64,000 nucleotides of DNA from contig NZ_CP015401.2 of NCBI RefSeq assembly GCF_001688725.2, positions 4,472,001 through 4,536,000 on the forward strand. Reading direction: 5' to 3'. How positions within the stretch are numbered: the first letter of the stretch is position 1; every line of letters begins with the position of its first letter. Position numbers and translations under genes: made by a program. The stretch comes from Bacteroides caecimuris. Lineage in GTDB: Bacteria; Bacteroidota; Bacteroidia; Bacteroidales; Bacteroidaceae. Below are positions 28,270 to 39,000 of this stretch, piece after piece. The notes beneath the pieces were generated by a model. That model saw only the letters and a list, made by a program, of their open reading frames with translations, was not told the DNA's origin and made no database searches.

Positions 28270-31200
28270 TCAAAGCTTTGCCGTTTCTTCCTCATCTTCT
28301 TTTTCACTCTCTTCGCCCTTGCGGTAAGCCAGTGGACTGACGTGATAAATCTCTTTGAAACATTTACTGAAATAGCGGGAAGAGGAGAACCCGATCCGGT
28401 CAGAGATCTCCGTGATATTCAGCTCCGGATTGTTCCTTAACATGACAGCGGCTTTCTTAAGACGTATGCTCAGGATGAAATCATTCGGAGTCTGGCCTGT
28501 AACCGCTTTCAGTTTGGTGAATAAGTTCGTACGTGCCATACCCATTTCACGGGCGAAGATGTTAACGTTGAAATCTGTGTTGTCCAGATGGCATTCGATA
28601 ATAGCCATTGCACGGTCAAGCATCTCTTTATCCATCGGGTTGGTAGCCAACATTTGGGCAAAAGCCTGCGGCTGTTTGCTGAACTTCTCTTGCAATAGCC
28701 GTCGGGAGTTAACCAGATTATTGCAACGGGAAATTAGAAGATTGGTATTAAACGGCTTCGTGATATAGTCATCCGCACCGATCTTCAATCCTTCGATGTT
28801 ATGCTCTATAGCAGTGCGCGCAGTTAGTAATACTACCGGAATATGGCAGGTATTAAAGTCCGTCTTGATTTGTTTGCAAAGTTCTGTACCCGACATACGT
28901 GGCATCACAACATCACTTAAAATGATGCTCGGCATATCCTTCTGTATCATTTCTAGTGCTTCTACTCCGTCGGAAGCCGTACTGACCTGATAGAATGTTT
29001 CGAAAATACCGACTAGCATCTGTTTGATAGATTCATTGTCTTCCACTATCAACATTTTGGCGTCTTCGATACGTTTGTTGTCTTCTTCTTTCCATTCCGA
29101 ATCAGAGATTATCTCTACTGAAGGAACAATCGCTTCTGTTTGTTGGATGGTTTCTGTGTCATCCTTTGCTATTTGTTCTTCTGTAAAGTGATTATTGCCA
29201 AATTTAAGGGTGATAATGAAACTGCTTCCTTTACCCGGCTCACTTTCCACCCGGATTGTGCCGTGATGAAGTTCTACAATACCTTTCGTCAGTGCCAAAC
29301 CGATTCCGGTGCCAGCTCCGGTATTCAATGAGTTGAGATGTTCAGTCTGATAAAAGCGGTCGAATATCTTATCAATCTCGGCAGCAGCGATACCTGTACC
29401 AGTATCTTTTATTTCAATAATGGCGTGATCATCTTCCTGCGATACGTTAATTGAAATTGTATCTTCAGCTTTGGTATGTTTTACTGCGTTTGATAATAAA
29501 TTGTTTATCACCTTCTGCATCTGCTTTTGGTCATACCACACTTCAATGTCATCCTTCTGTTTGTTGAACTTGAAGTTGATTTGTTTGCTACTGGCATATT
29601 CGAGGAAGAGCAGATAATTCTCATACAGGAAGTTAACCAGATTATGCCGGCTTACTTTGATCTTCATGTGACCTTGTTCCTGTTTTCGGAAATCGAGCAG
29701 TTCCGTAATCAGTTCCCGCAATTGGAGACTGTTTTTGTAGATTCCCAGCACCTTATTATATATGTTAGGCGTAAATGTCTGCACTTGCAACAATGTTTCT
29801 ACTTGTCCTACAATCAGCGTTAATGGTGTGCGGAATTCGTGCGAGATGTTAGTGAAGAAACGAAGTTTCGACTGGTTCAACGCTTCAAGGTCTTCAATAT
29901 GTTTCTTTTCGTATTTTAAAGATTCACGGAGTTTGATGCGCGAATTATAGTTCTGAATAAGATACCATAACAGACTGATAGTGACAATGGTATAAATCAG
30001 GTAAGCCCACCATGTCTCATACCATGAAGGGAGTACGATAATCAGCAGTCTGGCCTCTTTGATTCCTTCCCTTTGTGATTTGATGACAAGGGTATATTTA
30101 CCCGGATTCAGGTTTGTATAAGTAATCAGCGTTTGTTTCCGGTAAGTATGGTTCCATTCGTCTGAAAAACCCTCCAAGCGATAGAGGATCTCGTCTCTGT
30201 TGGCAGGGATGAAGTTGGAAGTGGCATATTCCACGCTAAACATCGATTGATTTGCTTTCAGGCTAATTTCCGGAGTGTGGCAGATCGATTGTTCCAGGAT
30301 GCCGCTTTCATCTCCCGGAACTACTTCTTTTCCATTGACAAACAGACGAGAAAGAATGATATTATACGATTTGGGAGTGAAATGTAACTTCTTCTCCCAG
30401 AAAGAAATCATTCCCTGAATACCGCCAAGGAATACTTCTCCGTCATGTGTCACAAATAGTGCGTTTTCATTGACCGCGGTCAGTGGGAATCCATTTTCCG
30501 TACCGTAATTATAGAATGTCTTGCTTGGATAGTCGAACTGTGAGAATCCCTGATTGGTAATTATCAGCAAGTCTCCTTTCTGTATGGATGATTCGCAAAC
30601 TTCGTAGATACAGTCGCTGGATAAACCATCTTTCTGTACATCGAAGTTTTCAAAGTCATCACTTGCTTTACGGTAACGGTCGAGGCCGCTTCCGGAGGTG
30701 CAGAACCATAGATTGCCGTTACTGTCCTGCATGATGCTGTTAATATTGTTGTTGCTAAGACTGTTTGGATTGGCAGGATTGTGCGGATAATTAGTGAGTT
30801 TGCCGCTGTCGAACCGGTAAGAATAAACACCCTCCCCGGTAGCTGCAATCCACAATGTGCCGTCTTTATCAATGCAAAGACTGGCTACCATGCCAATGCC
30901 TCTTCCTTCTTTTGTCTCTTTGAAGAGTTGTTGGCAAGTACCTGTTGCAGGATTGAAAAGGCAAACTCCGTTTTGTGTAGCGACAACCAGCTTGTCCTTA
31001 TAAGGTACAATGTCTCGGACGATATCCGAAGGTAGTGAGGTTGGATCTCCCGCTTTCATCCGGTAGACAGTGAAACGGTTGGTATGCAGGTCGAGTTTGT
31101 TCAGCCCTCCCAAGTGTGTACCTATCCACATGATTTCATTACTCCGGTCGTAATAGATTGCTTTGACATTGTTATGGGAAATACTATTTTTGCCCTCTTC

Positions 31201-32334
31201 GTGGCGGTACCAGCGATAGGTGTTGTTTTTCCGGTCGTACACATTCACTCCACCGCCTTCGGTACAAATCCATAAGTTCCTGTCTTTATCTTCAGTCATT
31301 CTGCCGACAATCGGGCTACTTAAACCTTCTTTTTCTGTATCTCCCGTCTTGTAGCGGGTATAGATTTCATATTCCGGATTGAAATAATTGACGCCTCCGA
31401 AATAAGTGCCTAGCCAAATTGTTCCTTGTTCATCTTTGACAATGCACCAGATGGAAGAGTGGGTGAGACCGTCAGGCTTGTCACTATTGGCTGTATATAG
31501 ATAGAATTTGCCTGTGTTTTTGTCGTATCGGTTCAGACCATGAAATGTTCCTATCCACAGGTTACCTGTGTTGTCTTCACAACAGCTTCTTACAAAATTG
31601 GAACAGAGGCTATCCGGATTTTTAGGATCGTGCCGGAAATTCTCGATACTTCCGTCTCTTCTTACACGGTAGAGTCCTTCTTCCCAGCTACCTATCCATA
31701 AATCTTTGGCAGAATTTTCATAAATACTGGTGATGTTACCTTTTGTAATGGGTTGGGAGATTTTTGTTTTATCTTCCGATAGACAGTAAAGTCCATTACT
31801 TGTAGTTCCCATCCACAGGTTTTTCTTTTCGTCCAGATGGAGGCAGGAGAGGGTAATGTCTTTCCCGGCGAGATGATAGTAGAGATCGAAGTTGCCCGTA
31901 CTTTCATTATATACAAAGACTTCTTCTCTTTTGCCGATATATAATTTTTCATTGAAGTAAATGGCGTCTACATTCCCTTGCAGTAATGTTTTGAATTTTT
32001 GCGTAGTCAAGTCGAACTCTGCTATTCCATCAGTGCAAAGCAAGTACACTTTCCCGTTTTTGTTTCCGGTGATGCGCAGTACAGTATTGCTGAACAAGCT
32101 ATTCGGATCGTTTTTATTAAGTTTGAAACTTTTGATATCGTTACCGTTATACCGGTTAAGTCCTTCACGCGTGCCGATCCATATAATTCCTCGTTCGTCA
32201 ATATAAAGGCTATTAACAGAGAACTGGGAAAGCCCGTCGTCCGTGGTCAAATGGCTAAAAGTGATGTTTTGACCTTGTGTGCGGACTGCGACTACGCTTA
32301 AAAATAGCAAAAATAAAAGGATTACTTTTCTCAC
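28270..32334 (-). CDS. Hybrid two-component system sensor/regulator (HTCS)
   Basis: The 1354-residue protein combines sensing and DNA binding. It has a signal peptide, a large periplasmic beta-propeller pair of repeated W-x-G-T blades (about residues 25-660) and a Y_Y_Y immunoglobulin-like domain (about 690-770). One membrane segment (WAYLIYTIVTISLLWYL) leads to the kinase with NISHEFRTPL (His832), N-box NNLLSNAVKHT and DTGTGIA. A receiver domain (LSDVVMPRMSG, Asp1141) and a C-terminal AraC-type helix-turn-helix (ITEISDRIGFSSSRYFSKCF) follow. In the matching B. thetaiotaomicron locus such a sensor binds unsaturated chondroitin disaccharides; the same ligand here is inferred. It probably activates the adjacent sulfatase and SusC/D promoters. 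Confidence 0.96.
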   Translation of the reverse strand: MRKVILLFLLFLSVVAVRTQGQNITFSHLTTDDGLSQFSVNSLYIDERGIIWIGTREGLNRYNGNDIKSFKLNKNDPNSLFSNTVLRITGNKNGKVYLLCTDGIAEFDLTTQKFKTLLQGNVDAIYFNEKLYIGKREEVFVYNESTGNFDLYYHLAGKDITLSCLHLDEKKNLWMGTTSNGLYCLSEDKTKISQPITKGNITSIYENSAKDLWIGSWEEGLYRVRRDGSIENFRHDPKNPDSLCSNFVRSCCEDNTGNLWIGTFHGLNRYDKNTGKFYLYTANSDKPDGLTHSSIWCIVKDEQGTIWLGTYFGGVNYFNPEYEIYTRYKTGDTEKEGLSSPIVGRMTEDKDRNLWICTEGGGVNVYDRKNNTYRWYRHEEGKNSISHNNVKAIYYDRSNEIMWIGTHLGGLNKLDLHTNRFTVYRMKAGDPTSLPSDIVRDIVPYKDKLVVATQNGVCLFNPATGTCQQLFKETKEGRGIGMVASLCIDKDGTLWIAATGEGVYSYRFDSGKLTNYPHNPANPNSLSNNNINSIMQDSNGNLWFCTSGSGLDRYRKASDDFENFDVQKDGLSSDCIYEVCESSIQKGDLLIITNQGFSQFDYPSKTFYNYGTENGFPLTAVNENALFVTHDGEVFLGGIQGMISFWEKKLHFTPKSYNIILSRLFVNGKEVVPGDESGILEQSICHTPEISLKANQSMFSVEYATSNFIPANRDEILYRLEGFSDEWNHTYRKQTLITYTNLNPGKYTLVIKSQREGIKEARLLIIVLPSWYETWWAYLIYTIVTISLLWYLIQNYNSRIKLRESLKYEKKHIEDLEALNQSKLRFFTNISHEFRTPLTLIVGQVETLLQVQTFTPNIYNKVLGIYKNSLQLRELITELLDFRKQEQGHMKIKVSRHNLVNFLYENYLLFLEYASSKQINFKFNKQKDDIEVWYDQKQMQKVINNLLSNAVKHTKAEDTISINVSQEDDHAIIEIKDTGTGIAAAEIDKIFDRFYQTEHLNSLNTGAGTGIGLALTKGIVELHHGTIRVESEPGKGSSFIITLKFGNNHFTEEQIAKDDTETIQQTEAIVPSVEIISDSEWKEEDNKRIEDAKMLIVEDNESIKQMLVGIFETFYQVSTASDGVEALEMIQKDMPSIILSDVVMPRMSGTELCKQIKTDFNTCHIPVVLLTARTAIEHNIEGLKIGADDYITKPFNTNLLISRCNNLVNSRRLLQEKFSKQPQAFAQMLATNPMDKEMLDRAMAIIECHLDNTDFNVNIFAREMGMARTNLFTKLKAVTGQTPNDFILSIRLKKAAVMLRNNPELNITEISDRIGFSSSRYFSKCFKEIYHVSPLAYRKGEESEKEDEEETAKL

Positions 32335-32365
32335 TAATTTGTATTTTAAGGTGTTTACATCTATG

Positions 32366-32373
32366 CAAATATA
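32366..32373 (-). promoter_or_regulatory. Bacteroides -7 promoter box for the HTCS gene
   Basis: The minus strand reads TATATTTG, matching TAnnTTTG, 32 bp upstream of the sensor ATG. No clear -33 element was seen. Confidence 0.5.
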
Positions 32374-32429
32374 TTGTTTTTATTCGATTTCAGTGAATCT
32401 TATTAGAAGAAAGTAACTATAAAACACCA

Positions 32430-32461
32430 GAAGAGAATTCTATTTAACAGAATTACTCTTC
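32430..32461 (-). terminator. Candidate terminator at the end of the large PUL operon
   Basis: GAAGAG plus ATTCT pairs with AGAAT plus CTCTTC across a bulge, closing a short AT loop, 69 bp past the end of the esterase pseudogene on the minus strand. The following minus-strand sequence is T-rich (GGTGTTTTATAG). Confidence 0.5.
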
Positions 32462-32529
32462 CGGTTTCTAACCTAACTAACCTCTTGTTATAGTGTTTGT
32501 GCCTGTTTCGTTTTTATCAGTTCAGATTA

Positions 32530-33149
32530 TTACCACACTACATACTGATTGAAAAAACGAGTACTTTCAGCAATCCATGAGTCCATGTTCTCATAAGCTG
32601 CAAAGTGTCCTGATGTAGGGTAACATATCCAGCGTTTAGGTGTACGGATGTGATTGTATGCTGCAAAATTTGTATGTGGTGGTGTAATGTTGTCCTGAAG
32701 TCCGAATCCCATTAATACTGGGCATTTGATCCATCCGGTTTGGATAAAATCTGTTCGGCTTCGTATCCAAAGAAGAATTGTTTCAGAGTGTCGGTGCCAG
32801 CAATGAAACAAGCTTGGTAAAACCCGGGAGTGAGATTCGTGAGAGTGACTGATGCACGACCGCGAAAGCCTCCACCGGGAGCTATCGAATCTGTTCCGAA
32901 AGAGTAGGTTATAAAGGTAGACGATACAGCATTGCCGAAATCTGTTGCAATGTCCATACGTATCATATCCGAGAAAGCTGACTGTGCAGATGTCAATTCC
33001 AGCATGAAGCGTACTGGATGTTCGTTATCGAACATCCAGTTTTGCTCAACAGGAATATTGAGATTTATGGTCTCCTGTGTATAACTTTTTATTGAGTATC
33101 CGGTCAGGAGTATAATGATGTATATCCACTTTTGCATCCTGTTAATCAT
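32530..33149 (-). pseudogene. Acetyl xylan esterase (AXE1-like), internally deleted and frameshifted
   Basis: Two overlapping frames represent the two ends of one gene. The upstream part (33149 to 32712) has a signal peptide and the N-terminal beta domain of Bacteroides AXE1-type esterases, ending in FFFGYEAEQIL before running out of frame. The downstream part (about 32770 to 32530) is in another frame and has the esterase C-terminus KCPVLMGFGLQDNITPPHTN, which holds the acid Asp region, and SGH for the catalytic His. The central alpha/beta-hydrolase segment with the GxSxG nucleophile, by my estimate about 200 residues, is missing. The junction is near 32720-32770. The remnant is the last gene of the large PUL operon and cannot be catalytic. 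Confidence 0.85.
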
Positions 33150-33154
33150 TGTAA

Positions 33155-34225
33155 TTACTCTTTGATATAAAACGTAATCAGCACTCCTTTATGATCGCTT
33201 GGCCACTGATTGTTTACGGGCGGAATGATTGGATCTTTGGTTTGTTCTTCTATTCTTTGTCCGCGTACAATAGAGCCTGTTGGACCTACTATCTGGGCAC
33301 TTTTTATTTGTAGATTTTTATTTGGATAATAGTAAACGAAATCAATTCGTTCGCGTTCATCTGCCTCCGGTGCCCATGAGAGATTCTCTGGAATGACAGA
33401 TTTATTGTCTGCAGGGAAAGTGAATCCCGGACATTTCACCGGATCGGGATGGATTACCCGGTAGGCATCTTTATATCCCCGTTGAACCAACAATTTGGAA
33501 GTTCCCCAATTGACGATACATCCGCGATGATCGAATAGATCTTTTGTATCGGCCTGCCAATCCAGATAAGAAGGCTCATTCAGATCTCCGGCAAAAAATA
33601 CGAGTGCTCCTTGCTCTAGCTCTTTGGCAGCGTTGTTGATAAAAGCTTGGGCGGATTCTATACGGTCTGATTCTTCGCAGACAGCAAGTATCTTGTTTAC
33701 ATCAGTGATAGGAGCCAGAAGTTTATCCCAATTAACGCTACCGTCATTGTATCCCCGGGGATAGTAACAGGTGTAGTAACGATACTCTGAATGTGCCGGG
33801 TAAACGGCCACTCGTTTCCCATTGACATCCAGAATCGCTTTGAACATCCATTTGTTGATGCGTTCTGTCTCTTTGATCGGATATTTTGATATGACCGCTC
33901 TTCCGTCTATTCGTGCATCGTAATAGATGAGTCCCTTATCTTTAAGCCCTTGCATTAGTTTAGGCATCACGGGATCGTCTTGTGGACCTTTATATAATTC
34001 GCAAAATGTAGCAATGTCTGGCTGTAGGGTAGCAATCTGTTCTATCAGATATTCCGGAGCATGCTCCACCTTGGTACACTCCACCCATAAGTTGAGTTGA
34101 AGGAACTTAATCTCTGTTTTCTTTCCTGTTTCTTCTTCCGGTACAGATACTTCCGTATTGGTTTTAGAACATGCAGTGATAACAGGAAGTATGGCAATAA
34201 TAATAGTTAATAACCACTTTTGCAT
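33155..34225 (-). CDS. Endonuclease/exonuclease/phosphatase-fold lipoprotein
   Basis: The 356-residue protein has a lipoprotein signal (PVITACSKT, Cys19). The EEP fold is marked by KFLQLNLWVE, the metal ligand Glu in TFCELYKG, AVYPAHSEYRYY, FFAGDLNEPS and the terminal WPSDHKGVLITF with the catalytic Asp-His pair. EEP enzymes cleave phosphodiesters. Exported members occur often inside Bacteroides PULs, where they may remove phosphate substituents from glycans or hydrolyse phospholipid-like bonds; the substrate here is unknown. It lies 22 bp downstream of susD and 5 bp upstream of the esterase pseudogene. Confidence 0.85.
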   Translation of the reverse strand: MQKWLLTIIIAILPVITACSKTNTEVSVPEEETGKKTEIKFLQLNLWVECTKVEHAPEYLIEQIATLQPDIATFCELYKGPQDDPVMPKLMQGLKDKGLIYYDARIDGRAVISKYPIKETERINKWMFKAILDVNGKRVAVYPAHSEYRYYTCYYPRGYNDGSVNWDKLLAPITDVNKILAVCEESDRIESAQAFINNAAKELEQGALVFFAGDLNEPSYLDWQADTKDLFDHRGCIVNWGTSKLLVQRGYKDAYRVIHPDPVKCPGFTFPADNKSVIPENLSWAPEADERERIDFVYYYPNKNLQIKSAQIVGPTGSIVRGQRIEEQTKDPIIPPVNNQWPSDHKGVLITFYIKE

Positions 34226-34247
34226 AATCTGTATTTTTTAGATTTGA

Positions 34248-36020
34248 TTACCAGCCCGGATTCTGACAGTTAGTTCCTGAAGCATTCTGTAACCGGATTG
34301 CTTCGTCACCCGGTATTGGATATAATAGGAATTTTTCACTATATGCTTTTCGGTTATTATCTACTACAAAACGGGAGTAACTTCCATCTGAGTTTGCTTT
34401 CATTCCGGTGATTACTTTATCTGTTTGATCCAGTATCTTCCAACGGCGTACATCAAAGAAGCGGTGTTCTTCAAAAGCAAGTTCTACGCGTCTTTCGTTC
34501 CTGATTCGCAGACGAAACTGATCACAGGATAATCCGTAAGGAATGCCTGGCATACCTACTCTGGAACGTACTGCATTGACTGCGTCTACGGCATCATTGG
34601 GTACAGTTCCGGTAGTGGATGCTTCATTAGCTGCCTCTGCATAATTCAAATATAATTCAGCTAGGCGGAACTCTTTGAAGTAACCATCCAGATTGCCGGA
34701 ACGTCCGGATTTATAATGCGAGAACTTACGCGTATAATAGCCGGTACAGGTGTAACGTGCGTTACTGGGATCAAGTGCACAGTTTCCTCCTGTCTTGGTT
34801 GAGAGTAGTGCACCGGTTTCCAGGTTTAGTTTGGAACCATCATAATAAATAGAAGCTTTAAGACGCGGATCACGGTTCTCATACGGTTTGGCTTGATTGT
34901 AGAGACCTTGAACAGCCGAATTCAAGTTAGGCTGCAGATGATTGGCATCTAGATAAGGGCTCTCTAAATTGAGCAGAGGATAAGATTCTGTCATGTCACC
35001 GTTCACAACTTCATAGGCATCAAGTAGCTCTTGCGACGGACACGCACCGGCATCTGTCTGGCCGTCGGTAGTTGGCAGGCCAGCATAATTCCACATATAC
35101 ATTTGTCCAACTTCCATAATGGTTTCTTTGTCATTAACTACCGGCAAGTCAGTGCGCGAATAGAAATACACATCATAAGGAGAATAACCAGCTGTAGCAT
35201 TCGGCTGTTTCTTATAAAGTTCATAATTGTTCGCCAGACAGTCATCCAGAGACTTTTTAGTAATTTCTGCGGCTTCTGTCCAAGTGATTGTTCCGTCATT
35301 GTACAGAGGACTGGCTGCATAGAGTGATATCTGTGAACGGATGGCTGCACAGATGGCTTTTGTCATAACGTGACGGTAGTTCTCCTTATCTAAGGAACGC
35401 CATCCCCATTCTTCAACAGTGGGAATATCAATAGCAGCCTGACAATCAGCTAATATTTGGCGGGCACACTCGCCAAATGTACCTCTTTTAACCTTGGTAT
35501 AATCGTAGTCGGGAGTTGTTATGATGGGAACACCTCCATAACGTTTCACCAATTGAAGATAATAGAAAGCGCGTAATGTAAGTACCTGTGCCTTGAAACT
35601 GTTACGTATATCTTCCGAGTAGACACTGGCAGTAGGGATATTGGCAAGAAAGATGTTGCAGGCACGAATCCCTTGATAATAATAATTGTAGTTTTCCGGA
35701 TTTCCTTCGATGCCCTCCAGCGGATTGCTGAAGGGAGATAATTGTCCTTCATTCCATTTGCGGGTAACTCCGTTCTGTAGTTCCCAGGAATCTTTGGCTT
35801 CATCCGTACAGCCAGCTAGCATGGTATAGTTATAGTTCATTCCGTAATTCAGAATCCATCCATAACATTGATTCATATAAGTATACGTTTTACGGTTCGT
35901 GGTAAACAAATCGCTGTAATCCGTACGGCCGTCCGGATGATCTTCAATTTCAGTACATCCTATGAATGAGGATAATATGAGTAAGGAGAATACTCCTGAT
36001 ATGATTTTATTTATTTTCAT
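34248..36020 (-). CDS. SusD/RagB family lipoprotein (PUL 2, second pair)
   Basis: The 590-residue protein has a lipoprotein signal (LSSFIGCTEIED, Cys22). SusD helices are seen in NYYYQGIRACNIFLANIP and FKAQVLTLRAFYYLQLVKRYGGVPI, and the C-terminal part has LAELYLNYAEAANEA, RRVELAFEEHRFFDVRRW and LYPIPGDEAIRLQN. It is 11 bp downstream of its partner SusC. It differs considerably from the other SusD of this locus (612 residues), so the two pairs probably bind different parts or sizes of the same glycan. Confidence 0.94.
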   Translation of the reverse strand: MKINKIISGVFSLLILSSFIGCTEIEDHPDGRTDYSDLFTTNRKTYTYMNQCYGWILNYGMNYNYTMLAGCTDEAKDSWELQNGVTRKWNEGQLSPFSNPLEGIEGNPENYNYYYQGIRACNIFLANIPTASVYSEDIRNSFKAQVLTLRAFYYLQLVKRYGGVPIITTPDYDYTKVKRGTFGECARQILADCQAAIDIPTVEEWGWRSLDKENYRHVMTKAICAAIRSQISLYAASPLYNDGTITWTEAAEITKKSLDDCLANNYELYKKQPNATAGYSPYDVYFYSRTDLPVVNDKETIMEVGQMYMWNYAGLPTTDGQTDAGACPSQELLDAYEVVNGDMTESYPLLNLESPYLDANHLQPNLNSAVQGLYNQAKPYENRDPRLKASIYYDGSKLNLETGALLSTKTGGNCALDPSNARYTCTGYYTRKFSHYKSGRSGNLDGYFKEFRLAELYLNYAEAANEASTTGTVPNDAVDAVNAVRSRVGMPGIPYGLSCDQFRLRIRNERRVELAFEEHRFFDVRRWKILDQTDKVITGMKANSDGSYSRFVVDNNRKAYSEKFLLYPIPGDEAIRLQNASGTNCQNPGW

Positions 36021-36031
36021 AACTTCAGTCT

Positions 36032-39000
36032 TTAGAAATTCAGGTTAAGTCCTATGTTAAATGTTCTGTAAATGGGGTATACAGAGTAGGAATATTGTTC
36101 TGGGTCTAGATTATCGAACTTGAGAGGTGAGGTGGTCAACAAATTGGCTCCGCTGATATAAAATCTCATTTTCTCCAGTTTCAGCTTACTGCTCCAACGT
36201 TTAGGAAGTGTATAACCTAATACTACATTCTTCAATCTCATATAGTTATTTTTGGAATAGAAGAATTCATTCGATTGGAGACTTGAAGAGCTTCCTGTGG
36301 TCAAAGCCGGATAGCTGATTTTTTCATTTGCCGCATAGCGATCTGCTGTCCAGGCATTACGGTGCAGGTCTGTGTACACTCCTTGGTAAGCATTATCGAA
36401 GATACCGCATCCACTGTAATAGGCTGCTGTACCTGATACACCTTGTAACTGAACATACAAGTCAAAGTTTTTGTATTCCAGTTGAATAGAACCACCATAA
36501 GAAAGTGTAGGTAGTGTCTGGGCTTTGTCCATCGGTGCCTGGTCACGCTCATCTATATTTCCGTCGTTATTTAAGTCTTTGTAAATGAAATCACCTGGGC
36601 GCGGAGAAGCACCAGAGAATCGCAGACCGCTTTTATCTATTTCCTCCTGGCTATTATAGTAGCCGTTTCCGTTGGAATAGTCAATCAGATATCCGAACTG
36701 TTGTCCTGCAGAATAGCCGGTTTTACGATATGGATAGTAATATCCGCTGGCGGTACGGTTCAACTCTTTTATGTCAGTTACTTCATTTTTATTGTATCCC
36801 ATATTCCCTCTGATAGTCATTCTTAATCCACATTTCAGATTCTTGATATAAGATAGTTCAAGATCAAATCCTTTGTTGTTCATCTTACCCAGATTTTCAA
36901 ATGGCAGATTTTCACTGGCGATACCTTGTGCAGAAGATACACTGTTATTTTGGATAGCCATTTGGGTCTGTTTCACGTTCCAATAATCAAATGTGATACC
37001 TAGTGAGTTGAATAAGGTAACATCTATTCCGTAATTTTGCTGGAAAGATTCTTCATAATGGATATACGGATTACCTTGCATACCTTCTACAGTATGAAAG
37101 CCATAGTAGTTGCTTAGTAAGTAACCTGCATCTTTATAACGTACATCTGTAGCATACAGGAAACGGGTGTCAGATATCTGGTCATTGCCCAGCCAGCCGG
37201 CAGATGCGCGTATTTTGAGGAAGGACAACCAATCTGTGTCTTTCAGGAAACTTTCGTTGGATACCACCCAAGCGGCAGATACTGTCGGGAAGAATTTAAA
37301 ACGGTTACCCGGTTTGAACTGTTCTGTGCCATCATAGGTAAAGTCTCCCTGTATATAGTACCGTGAATCATAGCCGTATTTCACATGTCCCATCAATGAC
37401 AAACGATCGTATGGGAGATCACCGTTTTTCATCATATTCTCATTGAAATAGCTGACAAATGCATCTACTTCATGTTTGCCTCCAAAAATACGATTATAGT
37501 TGATGAACCCTTGGAAGTTGATAAAGTAGCGCATATTAGCGGTCTTACTTAAACTTAGAGGAAGAGTGGTGTGAGTACCGAAAAGTCCGCTGCCATTGGC
37601 TGCATAACGTGCGTAGTCAGTAGAACCATAGATTGTTCCGTCATAGTTTGCTTCATAACCTACTATTCCTTTTACGCTCAATCCTTTAGTCAGGAATCCC
37701 AGATCCAGATTCATTCCATAAGCGACGTTCAGGTTGATACCTGTTTGATGGCTATATCCGGAGCGGTTGATAAGTCCGTAAGTAGGATATTCATTGTATT
37801 CTGCAGTAATCACTTTTCCGTCTTCGGTGATAGGTCCAGGTACGGTGGGGGCCATCTGATAGATCGAATTCATGATATCTCCTGTCCCGTTGTATCCTTG
37901 ATTTATCCGGTCGATAGTGACATTTGTGTTAAGGAAACAGTTTAGATAACGATGCAGAGTGACGTCCACATTAGCTAAAATGTTGAAGCGATGCAATTTG
38001 AGTGCAGGATTATAATTATCATTCTTCTCTGCATCAATCAGGCTGTTTTGGTGAAGATAACCGGCATTAACAAGGTATTTAACCCGGTTGTTACCTCCGC
38101 TGATATTTACGTTGTAACGTTGCATACTGGCTGCATCATTCATGAAAGTGTCATACCAGTCGTGTCCCGGCATAGTTCCATCTGTAAACCCGGCTATTTC
38201 ATATAAAGAATAGAGTGGAGTGCCACCGTCATTGAGTAAGGCCTGGTTACGCATTTGTGCGTATTCACCGGTACTTACTATTTTAGGACGCTGGGTAGCC
38301 TGTTGTATGGAGAAGTCCATGTTCACATTTACCTTAGTACGTCCTATTTCGCCTCTTTTTGTAGTAATAAGAATTACTCCGGAAGAAGCTCGCGGACCAT
38401 ATAATGCTTTAGCTGCGGCATCTTTCAGAATACTGACAGATTCTACAGTGTTGGCATCGAGTGTATTCATATCGAATAATGGAGCCGGAATTCCATCGAG
38501 TACAACCAAAGGTGAATTACCGTTTATGGAATTCAGACCACGTATATACATCGTTGTTGCATCATCGGCTGGTGTGCTGGTGGATTGGATAGAAGTCAAT
38601 CCTGTCAAGCGTCCGGTCAGCGTAGCTGAAAATCCGCTATTAGGTGTTTTAACTAACTCTTCTCCCTGAACGGTAGAGATTGCTCCTGTATAACCTCCTT
38701 TTCTCTCTTTCTGCAGCATGGCTACTTCGAGAGATGTATCCTGACCGGCGATGTCTGATATCAGACAAAACTCTACCGGTTTATTCAGAGTGAATTTCAT
38801 TGTCTGGTTCCGATATCCCGGAATCTTACAAATGACCATACTGGCTCCCGACGGAATCTCCATGATGAATTTTCCGTCTTTATCACTGCTTGTGGTGTAT
38901 TCGGGATTGTCCGGGACAGAAATGATTGCGCCGTCTAAAGGTTCGTTGCTCTCATTCCGCACCACACCGGATATAACTTCTTGCACTTGTGCCCGGCATA

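Noticed and set aside
28125..28307. 60-codon minus-strand gene
   Set aside because: It overlaps the sensor gene end and the long hairpin, and its translation is dictated by the repeat units.
32140..32165. Fourth LacI-type operator (ATACCGGTTAAGT)
   Set aside because: It lies in conserved HTCS coding sequence, has no palindromic left half and is far from any start it could control.
32530..32811. Separate small gene for a 93-residue protein
   Set aside because: It is the C-terminal end of the acetyl xylan esterase pseudogene in a shifted frame.
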